This document shows, one piece after another, positions 51,408 through 62,895 of a DNA stretch of 64,000 nt (its first letter is position 1; the number at the start of each line of letters is the position of its first letter). The position numbers and the translations under genes were made by a program. This stretch comes from Archilochus colubris (taxonomy: Eukaryota > Chordata > Aves > Apodiformes > Trochilidae). The DNA is taken from contig CM041115.1 of NCBI GenBank assembly GCA_023079485.1, positions 30,618,826 to 30,682,825 on the forward strand, written 5' to 3'. The notes under the pieces were generated by a model. The model did no database searches and was not told the origin of the DNA. It worked only from the letters and a program-made list of their open reading frames with translations.

Positions 51408-52786
51408 GAAGATAAAATCTGACTTCAGAGCAGGATTTAAAGCTACCTAAAAACTAGTTAGTGGAAGAGAATTTTGAATTACTGCTTATTAATTACGTCT
51501 TAGTCCCATTTTCAAAGTAATATGATTTTGCTGTGGTGTCCTAGTTTTATAGGTTGAACTTCCTTACGAGTTCTCCAGATCTAGTTCATATGTGCTTGTC
51601 ACGTTCCTTCTCTACTTTCTTCTGCACTGTCTTTAACTGTATCATCAAAGGAATATGAAGTTAGTAGAGCAAAAGGAAATACACAGAAATGCAGTTCTTT
51701 TATTTTTGCATTGAATGCTTCCTTTTCCCATTTTCTTTTTCTCTCTCAATCTGTGTGAATTACCAAAGTAATACACCAACTTTTCATTCTGGCACAGTTT
51801 TCCTCTGTGGTTGAGTATAATGTTTTTCCTTTTATTTTTCTTTTCTATTTACATCAAAAGACAATTATATTGATTAGTTAGTGCTTATCCAGATTTTAGA
51901 AGGTATGGCAAACTATGCAAACTATGGATAAAATAAATCTTAAAATGTTATTTTCAGTAATTTTAAAGTTTCAATTATGTCTACTTTTGGCATGGAACAG
52001 AATCTAAAGGATAAAGAACAACAGGGAATAACCATATAAGCAGTTACTAATACTTGTTTTTCAGAGGCTTTGGCAAAAGGAGTTTTTTGTGGGTATTATT
52101 ATTACTTTGTGGGTTTCTACATCATGCTCTATAATGTGTATCTCTCTTAACAGAAGAGTTTCAGGTAAGACCTTCCTCACACTGCCAATAAATCTCCAAA
52201 AGCCAAATATTCTTGTCTCTGAACCTTCATGGAAGAAAGCACTTTTAATTGTGCTAACAAACATTCCAGATTATCTAGAAATTCTGAAATCAGTTATGTA
52301 AAGTTACCACAGCTAAAAAAATTCCTGTTAGACCTCCACAACTAATACTATGCACCATGGTTTATGTGAGTCATCCCAAAAAGCAGGACCTGAAAAACCC
52401 AATCAGATTGTACTTTAAAATACAGCAGTGTAACAAGGTATTTGAGACAGTAACTAAATCCACAAGGACATTAATGGGAGACCAGTCTCAACAGTCTAAC
52501 CTAGCCTCAGAATCTGAGAACAGAGCATGATCTTTTATACCAAATCTTCTCCTCTGGCAGTGTTGAGTTTTGCAGACTCCCAATTTAAATATAAAAAACA
52601 CAAGCATTTTTCTATTTGGTTCTTACATTGATGAATCCTATCATGTAATCATGACATTTTGTCACGCAGTGTTGACAAAAATCATGTATTTCCACAAAGT
52701 GAACCATTAAAAATTGTAACTACGCTTAGATTAACTTCTTAGCTTACTATTGAGTACACTGAAATCTCTATAATTTTTAGTAGGTT

Positions 52787-52850
52787 TTTTTTACTTTTTT
52801 GTTGGGGTTTTTTTGTGGGGTTTTTTGTTTGCTTGTTTTCTATTTTGTTG
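52787..52850 (+). repeat. GTTT/GGGGTTTT low-complexity tract
   Basis: T runs broken by GGGG and G, the complement of the CAAA/CCCCAAAA tracts seen elsewhere in the window. Confidence 0.85.
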
Positions 52851-53857
52851 ATGTAAACTTGGAAAAAATCTTAAAATACTTTTAGTTTATACATTTTACA
52901 AGACAAGAAGTGATAGTAAATGAAATATTCAGGCAGCATATTCCTTGCCCTTTTGGTTTGGTAGGATTTGTGGGTAAGTAAAAAATACAGATATTTAAAA
53001 ATTATATTTCATTATTTGTATTTTAGAAGCATGCAGACTTTCTTTCCAGGATCTACTGCCTCCTCTTTAAGAGTTTTGTCCCGTTTCAGATGTCTGCAAA
53101 GGTACTGCCTCCCCCAAGCCAGGCTTACAATGAGATGCTGACAATGTTCACACTGCCCACAGGAGGGCAGTCAAGAAGCGCGGTACACGAAAAATCCCTT
53201 CGCAATGGATTTTAAATAAAATCAGCCTTATTGTTCATTCTGCTCGCTAATCATACAGAAATCTGTATGATTTTCCAGGGTAAATGAACGCAAAATATGA
53301 AAATAATCCCATTTTGTAGATACTATGCTAAGGACTATTTTTTTTTTTTAGCTAATTCATACTTACAGTTATCTAAGTTTAAACATAACTGTATGCCTTC
53401 TGGTATCTTTCACCTGTGTCCCAAGATGTGAAGTAGTTTTGCTATTGTAAATGAATATTCTGGGATGCTGTCCTAGCATAGAAAATTCATATAGGCAAAA
53501 TGAAGCACTCTCTGAAACAAAGATGACAAAAGAATTTCTATATAAAATTAACCTTATTTCCCACGTGATAATCTTCTCTGCCTGAAGCTCTGCATGTACT
53601 ACATCAGTTCTTCTTGATCCATCTTCTGCAGCAGCCAGGACCAGCCTCAGAGATTCCCTTCACACTTCTCCAGCCCTAAATTTCATGTCATTGCACTGGT
53701 GGAGTGACACTGTCTTGTGAGTGATCTCAGCATCACTTGCTGGATCATACTACCCACCTGCCCACCTAGCACAAAACATCTGCAGCACAAAGAAAAAAAT
53801 TTTCTCATCAAAAGTGGTATCTAAATGTGCCTTTCCCACATGGACACTCTTCAGGGG

Positions 53858-53883
53858 AAAAAAAAAAAAAAAAAAAAAAAAAA
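53858..53883 (+). repeat. Poly(A) run of 26
   Basis: Uninterrupted A run after TCAGGGG, followed by GGCC. Intergenic. Confidence 0.95.
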
Positions 53884-56663
53884 GGCCTTTTCGAAGGGGT
53901 TTCATCTTCATTGTCTTTTTGGCTGTCATTTGAACTTACAAGAGGAAACCTTAGTAATAAAATACTTGAAAATTTCTTATCAGCAGGTGTCTCGTTTTTA
54001 AACTAATTACACATTTGGTATTTAATGTGCTGGGAACAAAGTTTGTTTGAAAGAAGTTTTGTGGGTTTGGATACTCTCAGTTCTCAAACAGCTGTGAAAT
54101 GTGTCTAGCTGTGCATCATCTGTTTGCGAACAGGTTCTTTACAGAAATGAGCTGTTTCAGCAATGTTTAATCAACCAGTGCTGACCTTTATTCTCAAATG
54201 CCATAGATCCACTTTCAATAAATTTTTAACTAATTATTTTGAAGGGGAAAAGTTCACAGCCTATAGAACCTACTTCTACTCTTACAATGTTTTTTAGCTA
54301 CCACACAGCATGGCTGCTGTAGGGCTGAAGATGTGTTTTAGGTGGTGAATTTTAAAAATCTGTATTCCAAACATCTTTTGACATTTGTGTTATCTCTATT
54401 TTCATTTTGCTTCTCGCACCTTGCTGTATTGTCCTATGATATGTGAAAATATTGACAAAGAAGAAAGAAATTAAGCCTATAGTATGATACTGGGTAAGAT
54501 AGTGGCCTTTCCTCTTAACATATACATGTTTGAGAATTGTTTGCAGTAATCTCTGGATATTCTATACTGCAGTCTCTCTCTGGCTAATATAGAAAAAATT
54601 CACTGGATAGCTTGGCTGGATAGCCAGTTGTTGCAGCAGGGAACTCATTGCAAGCTGCAGATTCTGTCCAAAAAGTTGAGTGAGTATCGTGCAACTTCTG
54701 GCACTAAGCTTTACATCCTCAGAACTTTTCTACTCTTGACCATTAGATCTTAATTATTTAATGTCAAGTCAACTTTCTACACATATTCTAAGGCCAGGTG
54801 TTTGAAAATCTATAGTATAGTGAGTTTTCTTGATGGCAGAAGATTATGAACATGTTGTATCTGCCTAAAGTAATCAGGCTGCTTAACCACAGGGGAAAAT
54901 GCAGATCTTCATAGACCAGTGAAAAAACATCATTCTGTCAAATGATTGCTATTTTGTTTCACAACTTGCTTGTTTTTACCTGGCTTCCACAGGAGGAATG
55001 GATGAGTAAAACTCTAGTCCCACTCACTTCTTTAACTCCATTTCAGCTCAGAACTTGAAGACATTATGCAAAACCCTGTGAGTAAGGTGAAAGAGGTTAG
55101 TTATCCTCAGACATGGATACCAAAACCTTAGGTTGAAACCATTTTTAACTGATCTTGGATATTTCACACTGAAGTACAGCTCTTCCTGCAGGTGTATTTG
55201 CTAGAGTCTACACAATTAAGGTAAATTATCTGAAATCTGAAATCAGCAGCTCTTGGGTTTGTTGCTGTAATTCATATATTCTCAGGCTGTTCTAGCCTGC
55301 TTGCTTCAATCCATTTTAAGTGCAATCATTCAAAATTCATGGGACCTTTGCTATTACTTGTTCTCAACTACTAATACTAAATTATCTGCTATAGGTGTTT
55401 GAAAAGCATTGTTGACACCTAAAGAAAGACCTAATTTAAAATCTGAGAATTTTCAAAAATCCACCTGCCACTCCAAGACCATTTTTATGATGCTGACCTA
55501 GTAAGCACTTGGCAAAGACTGAAATATCCCATTCAGAAGAGCATTACAGATACTTACCTCTAATATCTTCAGGATTGTCTGTAATTCTGGGCATGGCTAA
55601 ATTAGGCCAAAGTTGTGTGCACTTGCAGGAGAAAACATTTATGCATACCTTTGAAGTATGCAATGTTTAGATACATTTCTTCATTTTTTTTTTTCATGAT
55701 TTGCATGAAGAACACCTGTGCACAATTTAGAACGTTTTTGCCCTGCATTTGACACCACCTGGAATGATTCCAGTCTGCGGTTTCAATTTTAGGATTTAGA
55801 CTGTGCTTACCCAACTCACTGATGAATTCTGGTGAACAATGATCAAAAGATATTGGATTTTTATCCCTAGATAAGGCAGACATAAAATTATGGGTAGTGC
55901 CACTAATCTACACTGCATACAGTACAACCTCCATATCCAGATTTGTATTTGTAAAACTGTTATGTGAAAGGGTGTACCTAGGGTCAGGTGCTGGTGAATT
56001 TGTTTTCACTAACTACTGCCTAGATTTTTTTCTGATCAAACATTAGCAATGAAACATATTGCCTGATTTTGTTGAACGGTCAGGAAGGCTGGAGTCACCA
56101 CGCAGTGAGATTCGGGGTCTGTGTATTTTGCAGCAGTGTTTGTATGAGTTATGTAAATTCCTAGTTCTGGAGTGGAACTTGGGTTACATCTTTTTCACTG
56201 AGTGGCCTTGGAGAGTTTGATACAAGAATCTCACCTGGTCCAACTGCCAGTGGCAGTTTCTCTGCAGCCTTGGTGACATTTTATGATATTAAATGCATTG
56301 GTGCACGTGGGGTTAGCATGATTAAGTTAATACTTGATGGAACTGGTTACTAAATGTGTGTTTTTCCTACACTGCTAGTTCAGGATAAGAGCATTCCTGT
56401 GGGGCAGGAGATAGTAACCTTGCTCGGCAGATTGTGTCCAGTTCACATGTCCCACTCAGAGTTTTGCAATCAAAGTGCTGAGACGAAGTGGACTTCTGAA
56501 TTTTTGGGCACGCTTTCAGGAGCGTGAGCATTGAGGCGGGATCAGTGCAAACACCAAGGAGCTACCGCGACCCCGTTTCGCCTTCTGTGCCATTCACGTG
56601 CAGGATGCTTTGAGCATCAGTTGAGCCTCCTAGCGTGTGGGAATAAGACACGCTTTGGTTAAA

Positions 56664-56715
56664 AATAAATAGATAAATGAATAAATAAATAAATGCATAC
56701 ATACACACATACATG
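56664..56715 (+). repeat. (AAAT)n then (ACAT)n microsatellite
   Basis: AAAT/GAAT tetranucleotides pass into ACAT units directly in front of the GC-rich FBP1 promoter. Confidence 0.9.
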
Positions 56716-56955
56716 ATGCTCGCGGAGTTTCCCCGGAGCGGTTATTTTAAGGGGGGGAGAGGGCGGGGCACTTATTCCCATCCCCGCCTTTCTCCGGCCT
56801 GGAGGGATGAAGGATGGGCGGGGGGAGCTGGCGAGAGCCCGGTGCAGGGGGCGGCTCTCGCCACCGCCTCTCGCCCCCAGCCACGCCCAGACCACGCCCC
56901 CCGGGGATACCTTGGGTGCCGAGGACCGGGACGCCAGTCTCCTGTCGCCGGCACC
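56700..56955 (+). promoter_or_regulatory. FBP1 promoter and 5' leader, GC-rich
   Basis: The 250 bp before the FBP1 start are GC-rich and CpG-rich compared with the flanks, and the richness continues through exon 1 to about 57,250. A TATA-like TTATTTTAAG at about 56,742-56,751 lies in GC-rich sequence about 210 bp before the ATG, and CCACGCCC/CCACGCCCCCC boxes (56,881-56,901) resemble Sp1/KLF sites. The transcription start is likely near 56,775-56,800 if the TATA-like box is used. A (AAAT)n/(ACAT)n microsatellite abuts the left side. Confidence 0.55.
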
Positions 56956-57125
56956 ATGACGGACCGATCGGCTTTCGACACCAATGTCATCACTATGACC
57001 CGCTTCGTGATGGAGGAAGGCAGGCGGGTCAAAGGCACGGGGGAGTTCACGCAGCTCCTCAATTCTCTCTGCACGGCCATCAAAGCCATCTCCTCCGCCG
57101 TCCGAAAAGCGGGCATCGCCAACCT
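56956..57125 (+). CDS. FBP1: FBP1 coding exon 1 (fructose-1,6-bisphosphatase 1)
   Basis: This exon encodes the N-terminus of fructose-1,6-bisphosphatase, which hydrolyses fructose 1,6-bisphosphate to fructose 6-phosphate in cytosolic gluconeogenesis. The ATG at 56,956 lies in CACCATGA and opens [39 protein letters not shown] and [11 protein letters not shown] follow. The exon is 170 nt (56 codons plus CT) with donor GTACGT, the same length as I recall for human exon 1. GTGEFT covers residues 26-31 (numbered without Met), the AMP-phosphate loop; mammalian liver enzyme has Leu at 30, here Phe. Glu20 is of the liver type. Together with the neighbouring divergent AOPEP this supports FBP1 rather than the muscle paralogue FBP2. 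Confidence 0.95.
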
Positions 57126-59527
57126 GTACGTCCCGGGGCTGCCAGGGGAGAGGGGGTGGGGAGCACCGGTAGCATCCTGCACTTCCTCGCAAATCCAAGT
57201 GATCCTGCCGTCTTCGGGGTAGTGGGGATGGCGATTGGGGTTGTCGCCCAAAAGGCGTGAGTGGAGGTGCATCCACACACCCTCTTGCACAGGGCTGTAG
57301 CTCCTTAAGTTCTTTAAGCATCTTGGACTCCAGATTTTCTCAAGTGAATTGGATTTTTAGTAACAGGAGGCATGCAGTCTTTGAGAGATATCTGGTGCTG
57401 ATAGACCTTCATGAAAACCCTCAGAAGTTTTGGGTGCTTTGAACCAGATGATAAAATGAACAGAAAGACAAAGCCTTTTAAAATGCGGCTCAATTAATGC
57501 TCATCATAGTCAGTAACTCATATATCAAAGCACCCTTTTATGCTTTTATGCTATGAGGCACTTAATCAAATTCAATGAAGGCTTTTTTCCCTATTGCATC
57601 ATAGCAACTTGAGTTTCTGTGTGAAGTTTTGGATGTCTAAAGGTTTAGGAAGAAGAGCAGAAGTGATTAGAGTCAGCCAGTCAAACGGGAGTTGCTGTGG
57701 AGATGCAACAAGGAGAAATTAAAACTCCTGAAATGTTAAATAAGTGGAAGTGGTTATAGGTAACTAATCTCCTGAACTATTTTACATATTGTTGTTAAGC
57801 CGAATTCTGTGCTGAGCAGGGCTTTCGACACACTGCTTCATTACTTAATGGCAAATGCTGTAGAGAGAAAATGAATTTGCTTCTATAAACCACCTATGTG
57901 GTGGAAAAGATAAGAATGAAAAGGTCTCTGGCAAAGCAGAATATAAATTATTACAAAATGTATCAATGAACTAAAAAAAAAATCTGACTGAAGTTAACAA
58001 AACAGAAGAAACTGCAGGAGATATTAAAGATCCTCCACTTTATGACTTCAGACTTCATGTAGCTGTGACTGTGTTTAATCACTATGTGCTAGCCTTTGTG
58101 TGTGCCTATCAATAAAGACTAGGGTTTCCCCATCTGCAGCCTGATTTGTGACATTCTAAGGCCTCATTCCTTCATGTGTCCTACACATGTCTGTTGACAG
58201 CTTCCCTCAGGTTCCATACCTGTGCTCCTTGCCTTCTCTTACGACAGCCTGTGGTGAACTTGACTGCCCACTAGTGCTGGGGTAGCTAGCCTAGACTCCT
58301 TGAGCTGTGCATCTCCTCTGTGTGACTGTGTTACAGCTGGTGAGAGGGTTTATCTTGCCTGTAGGGAACACCACGTCCCATTTCTTTGGATCTTCACCAG
58401 CCCCAGAGGTGTGCTCACTGCTCTATATATCCCAGCAGTGGAGGTGCAGAACATCTGGGAAAGCCACAGCCACTTCCCAGATACAGGCTTGGCACAGGCC
58501 ACCCTCCTGTCCTCTCCTGCGCCTCCCCAACAGGTGAAGTGTGACAGCTGTAGCTGCTGCCTCTGAGGATGAGGACTCGTGCCTTTGCTCACTAGCATGG
58601 TGTTCTGAGTACATAGTTCTCTAAATGCATTTTTACTCTTGCAGAGAAATGTTCAAGCTGCTGTAGCAGAGAAAGACAGAATTGTGCCAGGTCTTTTTCT
58701 TTGTCTCATGCATTAAGCTGAAGAAATGCAATACATTCAAAGTAGTGTGTTCAGTGTTATTCCAAAAACCTGAAATACCAGTATCCAGCCTAATCAATGA
58801 ATACACGAGAGTCATCTGAATGTGTGCAGAACTGGCTATTGTTTTTCTCTTCTGAAAGATTAACTTCCCCTCCTCTGTTTGGTATGGTTTCGAAATCACC
58901 AATCACAAAGTCTCCTCATATTTCCTTATGCTAGATGGTTTGATTCTGATTATCTTTCTAAGTTTTATTTGTGGTTTGTACTTGTATTTTCATTTTTATA
59001 CCAAAGTAAATATTTACTACATAAAATCAAAACTAAAAACATTGAACCATAAACCTAATGACATATCTGTGAGCAAAGTGTTTCTACTGCAATTTGTACA
59101 TCATATTGCTAAACAGAGCAAATTACATAGGAAATTATCACTTAACTAGTGTAATCAGATTCATTGCTATGTTTTAAGTATAATTTTTCTAATGAAGGCT
59201 TAGTTTTGGGGGTATAATATTGTAGCTGTAGTATTTTTGAGCAATAATATTGTATCCTAGGATTCAGGGGAAGTAGTTTGTCTACAATTTAGGGACTATT
59301 GAAAAAGGATTCTTTGTTTTGTGTTCTTCACATTCAGTGTCTTCTAAATTTGCCACCACAGCTTATGTTAGCAGGTCTCAGCAAGAAACTATTGCACAGT
59401 AAATGAAAACTGGCTTAGAGAACTGGGATATCATCCAAAAGTACTGATTGTTTTAGAAGACATCTTAAAAATACAAGGTTACAAGAGCCCCCTTCTGACA
59501 AAATACTCTCTCTTGGTTTTCCTCTAG
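57126..59527 (+). other. FBP1 intron 1
   Basis: A 2.4-kb intron with GTACGT donor and CCTCTAG acceptor. GC-rich for the first 120 bp, then AT-rich. Open frames near 58,300-58,600 on both strands overlap and show no family similarity. Confidence 0.92.
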
Positions 59528-59690
59528 CTATGGAATTGCTGGGTCTACCAATGTGACAGGAGATCAAGTAAAGAAGTTGGACATCCTTTCCAATGACCTG
59601 GTGATTAACATGCTTAAGTCATCCTTCAGTACATGTGTTATCGTGTCAGAAGAAAACAAAGATGCTGTGATAGTGGAAGCTGAAAAAAGG
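59528..59690 (+). CDS. FBP1: FBP1 coding exon 2
   Basis: This 163-nt exon starts after CCTCTAG. It completes the split Leu codon and encodes [20 protein letters not shown], then [20 protein letters not shown] and [14 protein letters not shown]. The VSEEN stretch contains Glu97, a metal ligand of the active site; Asp74 lies in SND. The donor GTTAGT follows 59,690. Exons 1 and 2 together give 333 nt, exactly 111 codons. [10 protein letters not shown] and the VIVEAEKR end resemble FBP1 more than FBP2. The open frame runs on into the intron, but the exon boundary is set by the next exon. Confidence 0.95.
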
Positions 59691-60295
59691 GTTAGTAGCT
59701 TTAAAGGTTCTCCCTGCTTAAGTACAAATCAGTCTTTAGAGATGAATTGCTTCAGATATGACAAACTGAAACTGAGCTGAGCTGAAAATTTCATCTACTT
59801 TTCTATATTGACAAATGAAGGGGAGTGGGGGATGGATGGAGAGAGTGTTAGTCACCATTTATTCTTTCTCTTATATATGTTCTCAAGATTGATGTTTATT
59901 GGTTTTCTCTTTTTTTCTGTTGTTCTTATTGCTCCTCCCTACTTTTTTTTTTTTTCCTAATTTTTACTACTTCTGGATGAAGCATTTCTTGTTTATCCCA
60001 TTTGATCTCTAGAACTACATTTTAAGTCAGTCAAATAGCTTTGTCAGTAGGGCACTAAGGACCTGTTCTGTGCAGGTCAAATCTCAAGTTCTTTAATTCA
60101 GGCAAATTCTCCTTCAAGACCCTGGAAGGATTATCAACAATGAACAAAAATATTTTTTGCTTACTTATTATTACTCACAAGTCAACATGCACGTATGGAT
60201 AGCTCATTTTTCCTATCTAGTATTTTGGTATGATCTCTGTAAAACCTCAGTGTAAAAAACCGAGTAAAAATTTAGTGAAAACAAACAACTAAATC

Positions 60296-60340
60296 ATAAT
60301 TTTTAAAGTATAAAATGAAATAATAATTTTTAAAGTATAA
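60296..60340 (+). repeat. Short tandem duplication, period 27
   Basis: ATAATTTTTAAAGTATAA occurs at 60,296-60,313 and 60,323-60,340, in FBP1 intron 2. Confidence 0.85.
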
Positions 60341-60569
60341 TGTTTGCAGTTCTCTCTCAAGAAATCTTCAGAATTCATTGGATGAACAAAGATTGCTTTC
60401 GATCTGACAAAATATGATTCAATACTCCAAGGACACTCAAAAAAAATTCAGCATTAATGGCTTTCTAAACTCAGTGTGAGCTAAGGTGATGTTTTTATCA
60501 GAATTTCTGCTTACAACTCCTACCTGCAGAGCAGAGCGTTGCTGGACTTAAATTTCTGGCATGCAGGGT

Positions 60570-60862
60570 AAAATAAAGGGGGCCTATAAAAAGGATGGGA
60601 AGAGAAAGGATAGCAGTTTTAAACTACAAGAGAATAGATTTGGGCCAGATTCAAGGAAGTAATTAGTGAGAGTGGTGAAGCCCTGGAACAGATTGCCCTG
60701 AGAGGTGATAGATGCCCCATCCCTGGAAACATTTTGCCTCAGGTTGGATGGGGCTCTGCACAACCTCATATAGTTGTAGAAGTCCCTGCTCACTGCATGG
60801 GATTTGAAGTAGATTACTTTTAAATGCTCTTTCCAACACAAACTATGATCCTATAATTCCAT
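60570..60862 (+). mobile_element. CR1 LINE 3'-end fragment in FBP1 intron 2
   Basis: GTGGTGAAGCCCTGGAACAG, ATTGCCCTGAGAGGTGATAG and AACCTCATATAG lead into TGCTCTTTCCAACACAAACT and ATGATCCTATAATTCC. This is the end of CR1 ORF2 and the 3' untranslated tail in plus orientation, diverged. Confidence 0.85.
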
Positions 60863-61633
60863 TCTTGTAATCAAACAAAAAAATAATGAACATTTATTAT
60901 TGTTACACATGAGTTTTAAAATTAATGTGGATAAAATAAGGGGAAAACAAGATATTTAAAAGGTGCAGTTTTTAAAAGACACAGCTGATTCAGCTGTTTT
61001 CCCTGTGTTGGCAATTTCCCATAACTACAGGAATCCTTAATATGGCAGTAGGCAGACCCCCAAAACCCAGAGTAAGACTGCAGACTTGCTAAAGTAATGT
61101 CTGAGCATCTGTCCATTCAGGGATACAAAATCTGTTATAGTATTTGGACATGAGGTGTTAAAGGTCTTTTTCATCTCTCTAGTTTTATCTCTGCATAAAA
61201 AGACTGAGCTTCTTCATTTCTCTTTTGCCTTATAACTCAGAAAGCCATTCTTTTAGAGATGAGAAAATCTAGCTGAAATGGTAGATGTTACAGGATGTCT
61301 CTCAAAATTGATCAGCACTAATTAAATATATGAAGCCAAATTAATGACTAAAAACCAATAATATTTTAATATTAAAAATTACCATAATCTATTACTTACT
61401 TTAAATATTTTCCAGCATCTGCTGTGGTACAAATCACACAGTTTTAATCAAGAATTAATTTTGTGCCAAAGAATTTCTAACATTTGAATTCAGTTCTTCC
61501 ATAATCTATAAAAGTTTTAGTTTATATTGATGTGAAAGTTTCTGATGAAATTTAACTACTGAAGTATTTTTGTTTGGAAGGAGTGGGCAAATAAGATCAC
61601 TGATCTAGTTGTTCCCTCTTTGATATTTTCTAG

Positions 61634-61726
61634 GGTAAATACATTGTCTGCATAGACCCTCTAGATGGCTCATCAAACATTGACTGTCTTGTTTCCATTG
61701 GGACCATCTTTGCCATCTATAAAAAG
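61634..61726 (+). CDS. FBP1: FBP1 coding exon 3 (active-site [10 protein letters not shown] exon)
   Basis: This 93-nt exon (31 codons, phase 0 at both ends) encodes [20 protein letters not shown] and [18 protein letters not shown] is the inositol-phosphatase-superfamily metal-binding motif with Asp118 and Asp121. Lys112 and Tyr113, which contact AMP, are present. Position 140, Arg in mammalian FBP1 (an AMP contact), is Lys here by my count. The acceptor TTTTCTAG ends at 61,633 and the donor GTAAAA starts at 61,727. Length and phase agree with the human exon as I recall it. Confidence 0.95.
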
Positions 61727-62751
61727 GTAAAATGCTTTCATGTAGGAAAGCAAAACCTATTACTGTACACCTTTTGATGAAATATAATTGCATGTGAGCA
61801 CTTAATGGAATCTGGGTAAACTTGTTTGTGAGACATTCAGGACCAGCTTTAAGGTAAATCTGCTATTTAACAGATATTTGAATAAAACAGTTGTAAGGGA
61901 TTTGCATTACTGTCTTAGAAGATGAGGTATCTATATGCACAGGGAAGTCTGGCCAATATTTAATTAGCTGGCTAAAGGAATTACCCCTTAGAAACAAATC
62001 AGGTCTTGGATTTCATGAATATTTGCGCTGAGACAAAATACCATGTGGGGAACATGCTTTCTGGATTTCTTGTTCTCTGCACTATTAAGTCCTGTTAGCC
62101 TGAGGACAAGCTTCAGACACAAACCAAAGCTGAAACATGTCATGTACATTTGAAGTGTCTAATTCACTCTGAAAGGCAGAAACCTTGTCTGAAGGAGCTT
62201 GAAATACTGGACTCACATGTTATAAGATGGAGGAAAAGGTAAGTCAGAGAAAACACACCCAACTGTCCATTTCAATCACCTTTTGTATATTGTCAAACAT
62301 CCCAAAGTAAATATTTTCAGCTTAATTTTTTCTATGAAGCAAAAGAAGAAAAAAAAAAAGCCCAAGTATTTTTATCTGCTTTTAAATTTTTTTTTTTATC
62401 TCCACGAGTCATGTTTCAATGCTTGCTTTTCAACTATGCCTCAGAATTTCCCTCTGAGCTGTGTTCATCATCACCTACAAGGAGGTACGCAGCTCTGTAT
62501 TATCTCTGTAATCCTTTCCGGCTTCCTGCATTCCAGCTGGGTTTATACAAGAGCATTTCTATATCAATGTGTTTGTCTCCTCCATATAATTTATGTTAGT
62601 GCATCCAGTAGGAATCTCAGTTGTTGATCATGGAAGTGTCTGTGCCAACCCCATGTGTGGATATGGAGTAGTGGAAGACCATCCCTATGCCAAGAGTTAC
62701 GCACCAACTCTAGGAATGAAGTAAAGCTGACGGTGCTTCTCCTTATTCTAG
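61727..62751 (+). other. FBP1 intron 3
   Basis: A 1.0-kb intron with GTAAAA donor and ATTCTAG acceptor. No repeat or other element is recognised apart from short A and T runs at 62,345-62,400. Confidence 0.92.
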
Positions 62752-62895
62752 ATGACCCCTGATGAACCTTCTGAGAAAGATGCTTTACAGCCCGGGCGTA
62801 CTCTTGTGGCAGCTGGGTACGCCCTCTATGGGAGTGCCACAATGCTGGTGCTGGCCACTTGTGCTGGAGGCGTCAACTGTTTCATGCTGGATCCA
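62752..62895 (+). CDS. FBP1: FBP1 coding exon 4 (last exon in window)
   Basis: This 144-nt exon (48 codons) encodes [40 protein letters not shown] and VNCFMLDP. The acceptor ATTCTAG ends at 62,751 and the donor GTAAGT starts at 62,896. Human exon 4 is 141 nt as I recall, so this copy has one extra codon. The difference falls where mammals have MDCG (residues 177-180, including the AMP contact Met177) and this sequence has TCAGG. The following exon, beginning with an IGEF-like stretch, was not found before the window ends, so the gene continues to the right. Exons 1-4 give 190 of about 339 residues. Confidence 0.94.

Larger units (their letters stand above)
35081..56699. other. Intergenic region between AOPEP and FBP1 promoters
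   Basis: About 21.6 kb separates the two divergent promoters. Recognised contents are CR1 copies at 36,026-37,088, 38,035-38,128, 38,427-40,430, 40,431-41,092, about 44,700-44,775 and 51,115-51,392. Simple repeats lie at 43,685-43,709, 43,985-44,113, 50,414-50,440, 51,389-51,407, 53,858-53,883 and 56,664-56,715. Stretches 41,100-43,680, 44,780-50,400 and 51,410-56,660 hold no gene I can support. Distal enhancers could be present but cannot be told from the bare sequence. Confidence 0.8.
59691..61633 (+). other. FBP1 intron 2
   Basis: A 1.9-kb intron with GTTAGT donor and TTTTCTAG acceptor. It contains a CR1 3' end at 60,570-60,862 and a short 27-bp tandem duplication at 60,296-60,340. Confidence 0.92.

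Noticed and set aside
5350..53883. Poly(A) runs of 25-26 as tails of processed pseudogenes
   Set aside because: No exon-like or gene-like sequence precedes any of the three runs, and birds have little L1-type retroposition.
56659..57321. Minus-strand open frame of 220 codons over FBP1 exon 1
   Set aside because: It is antisense to a certain FBP1 exon in GC-rich DNA and ends in microsatellite-encoded residues.
56956..62895. Assignment to the muscle paralogue FBP2
   Set aside because: Glu20, the LNSLCTA and KDALQPGR stretches and the position next to divergent AOPEP favour FBP1. Residue 177 (Thr) is muscle-like but alone does not outweigh this.
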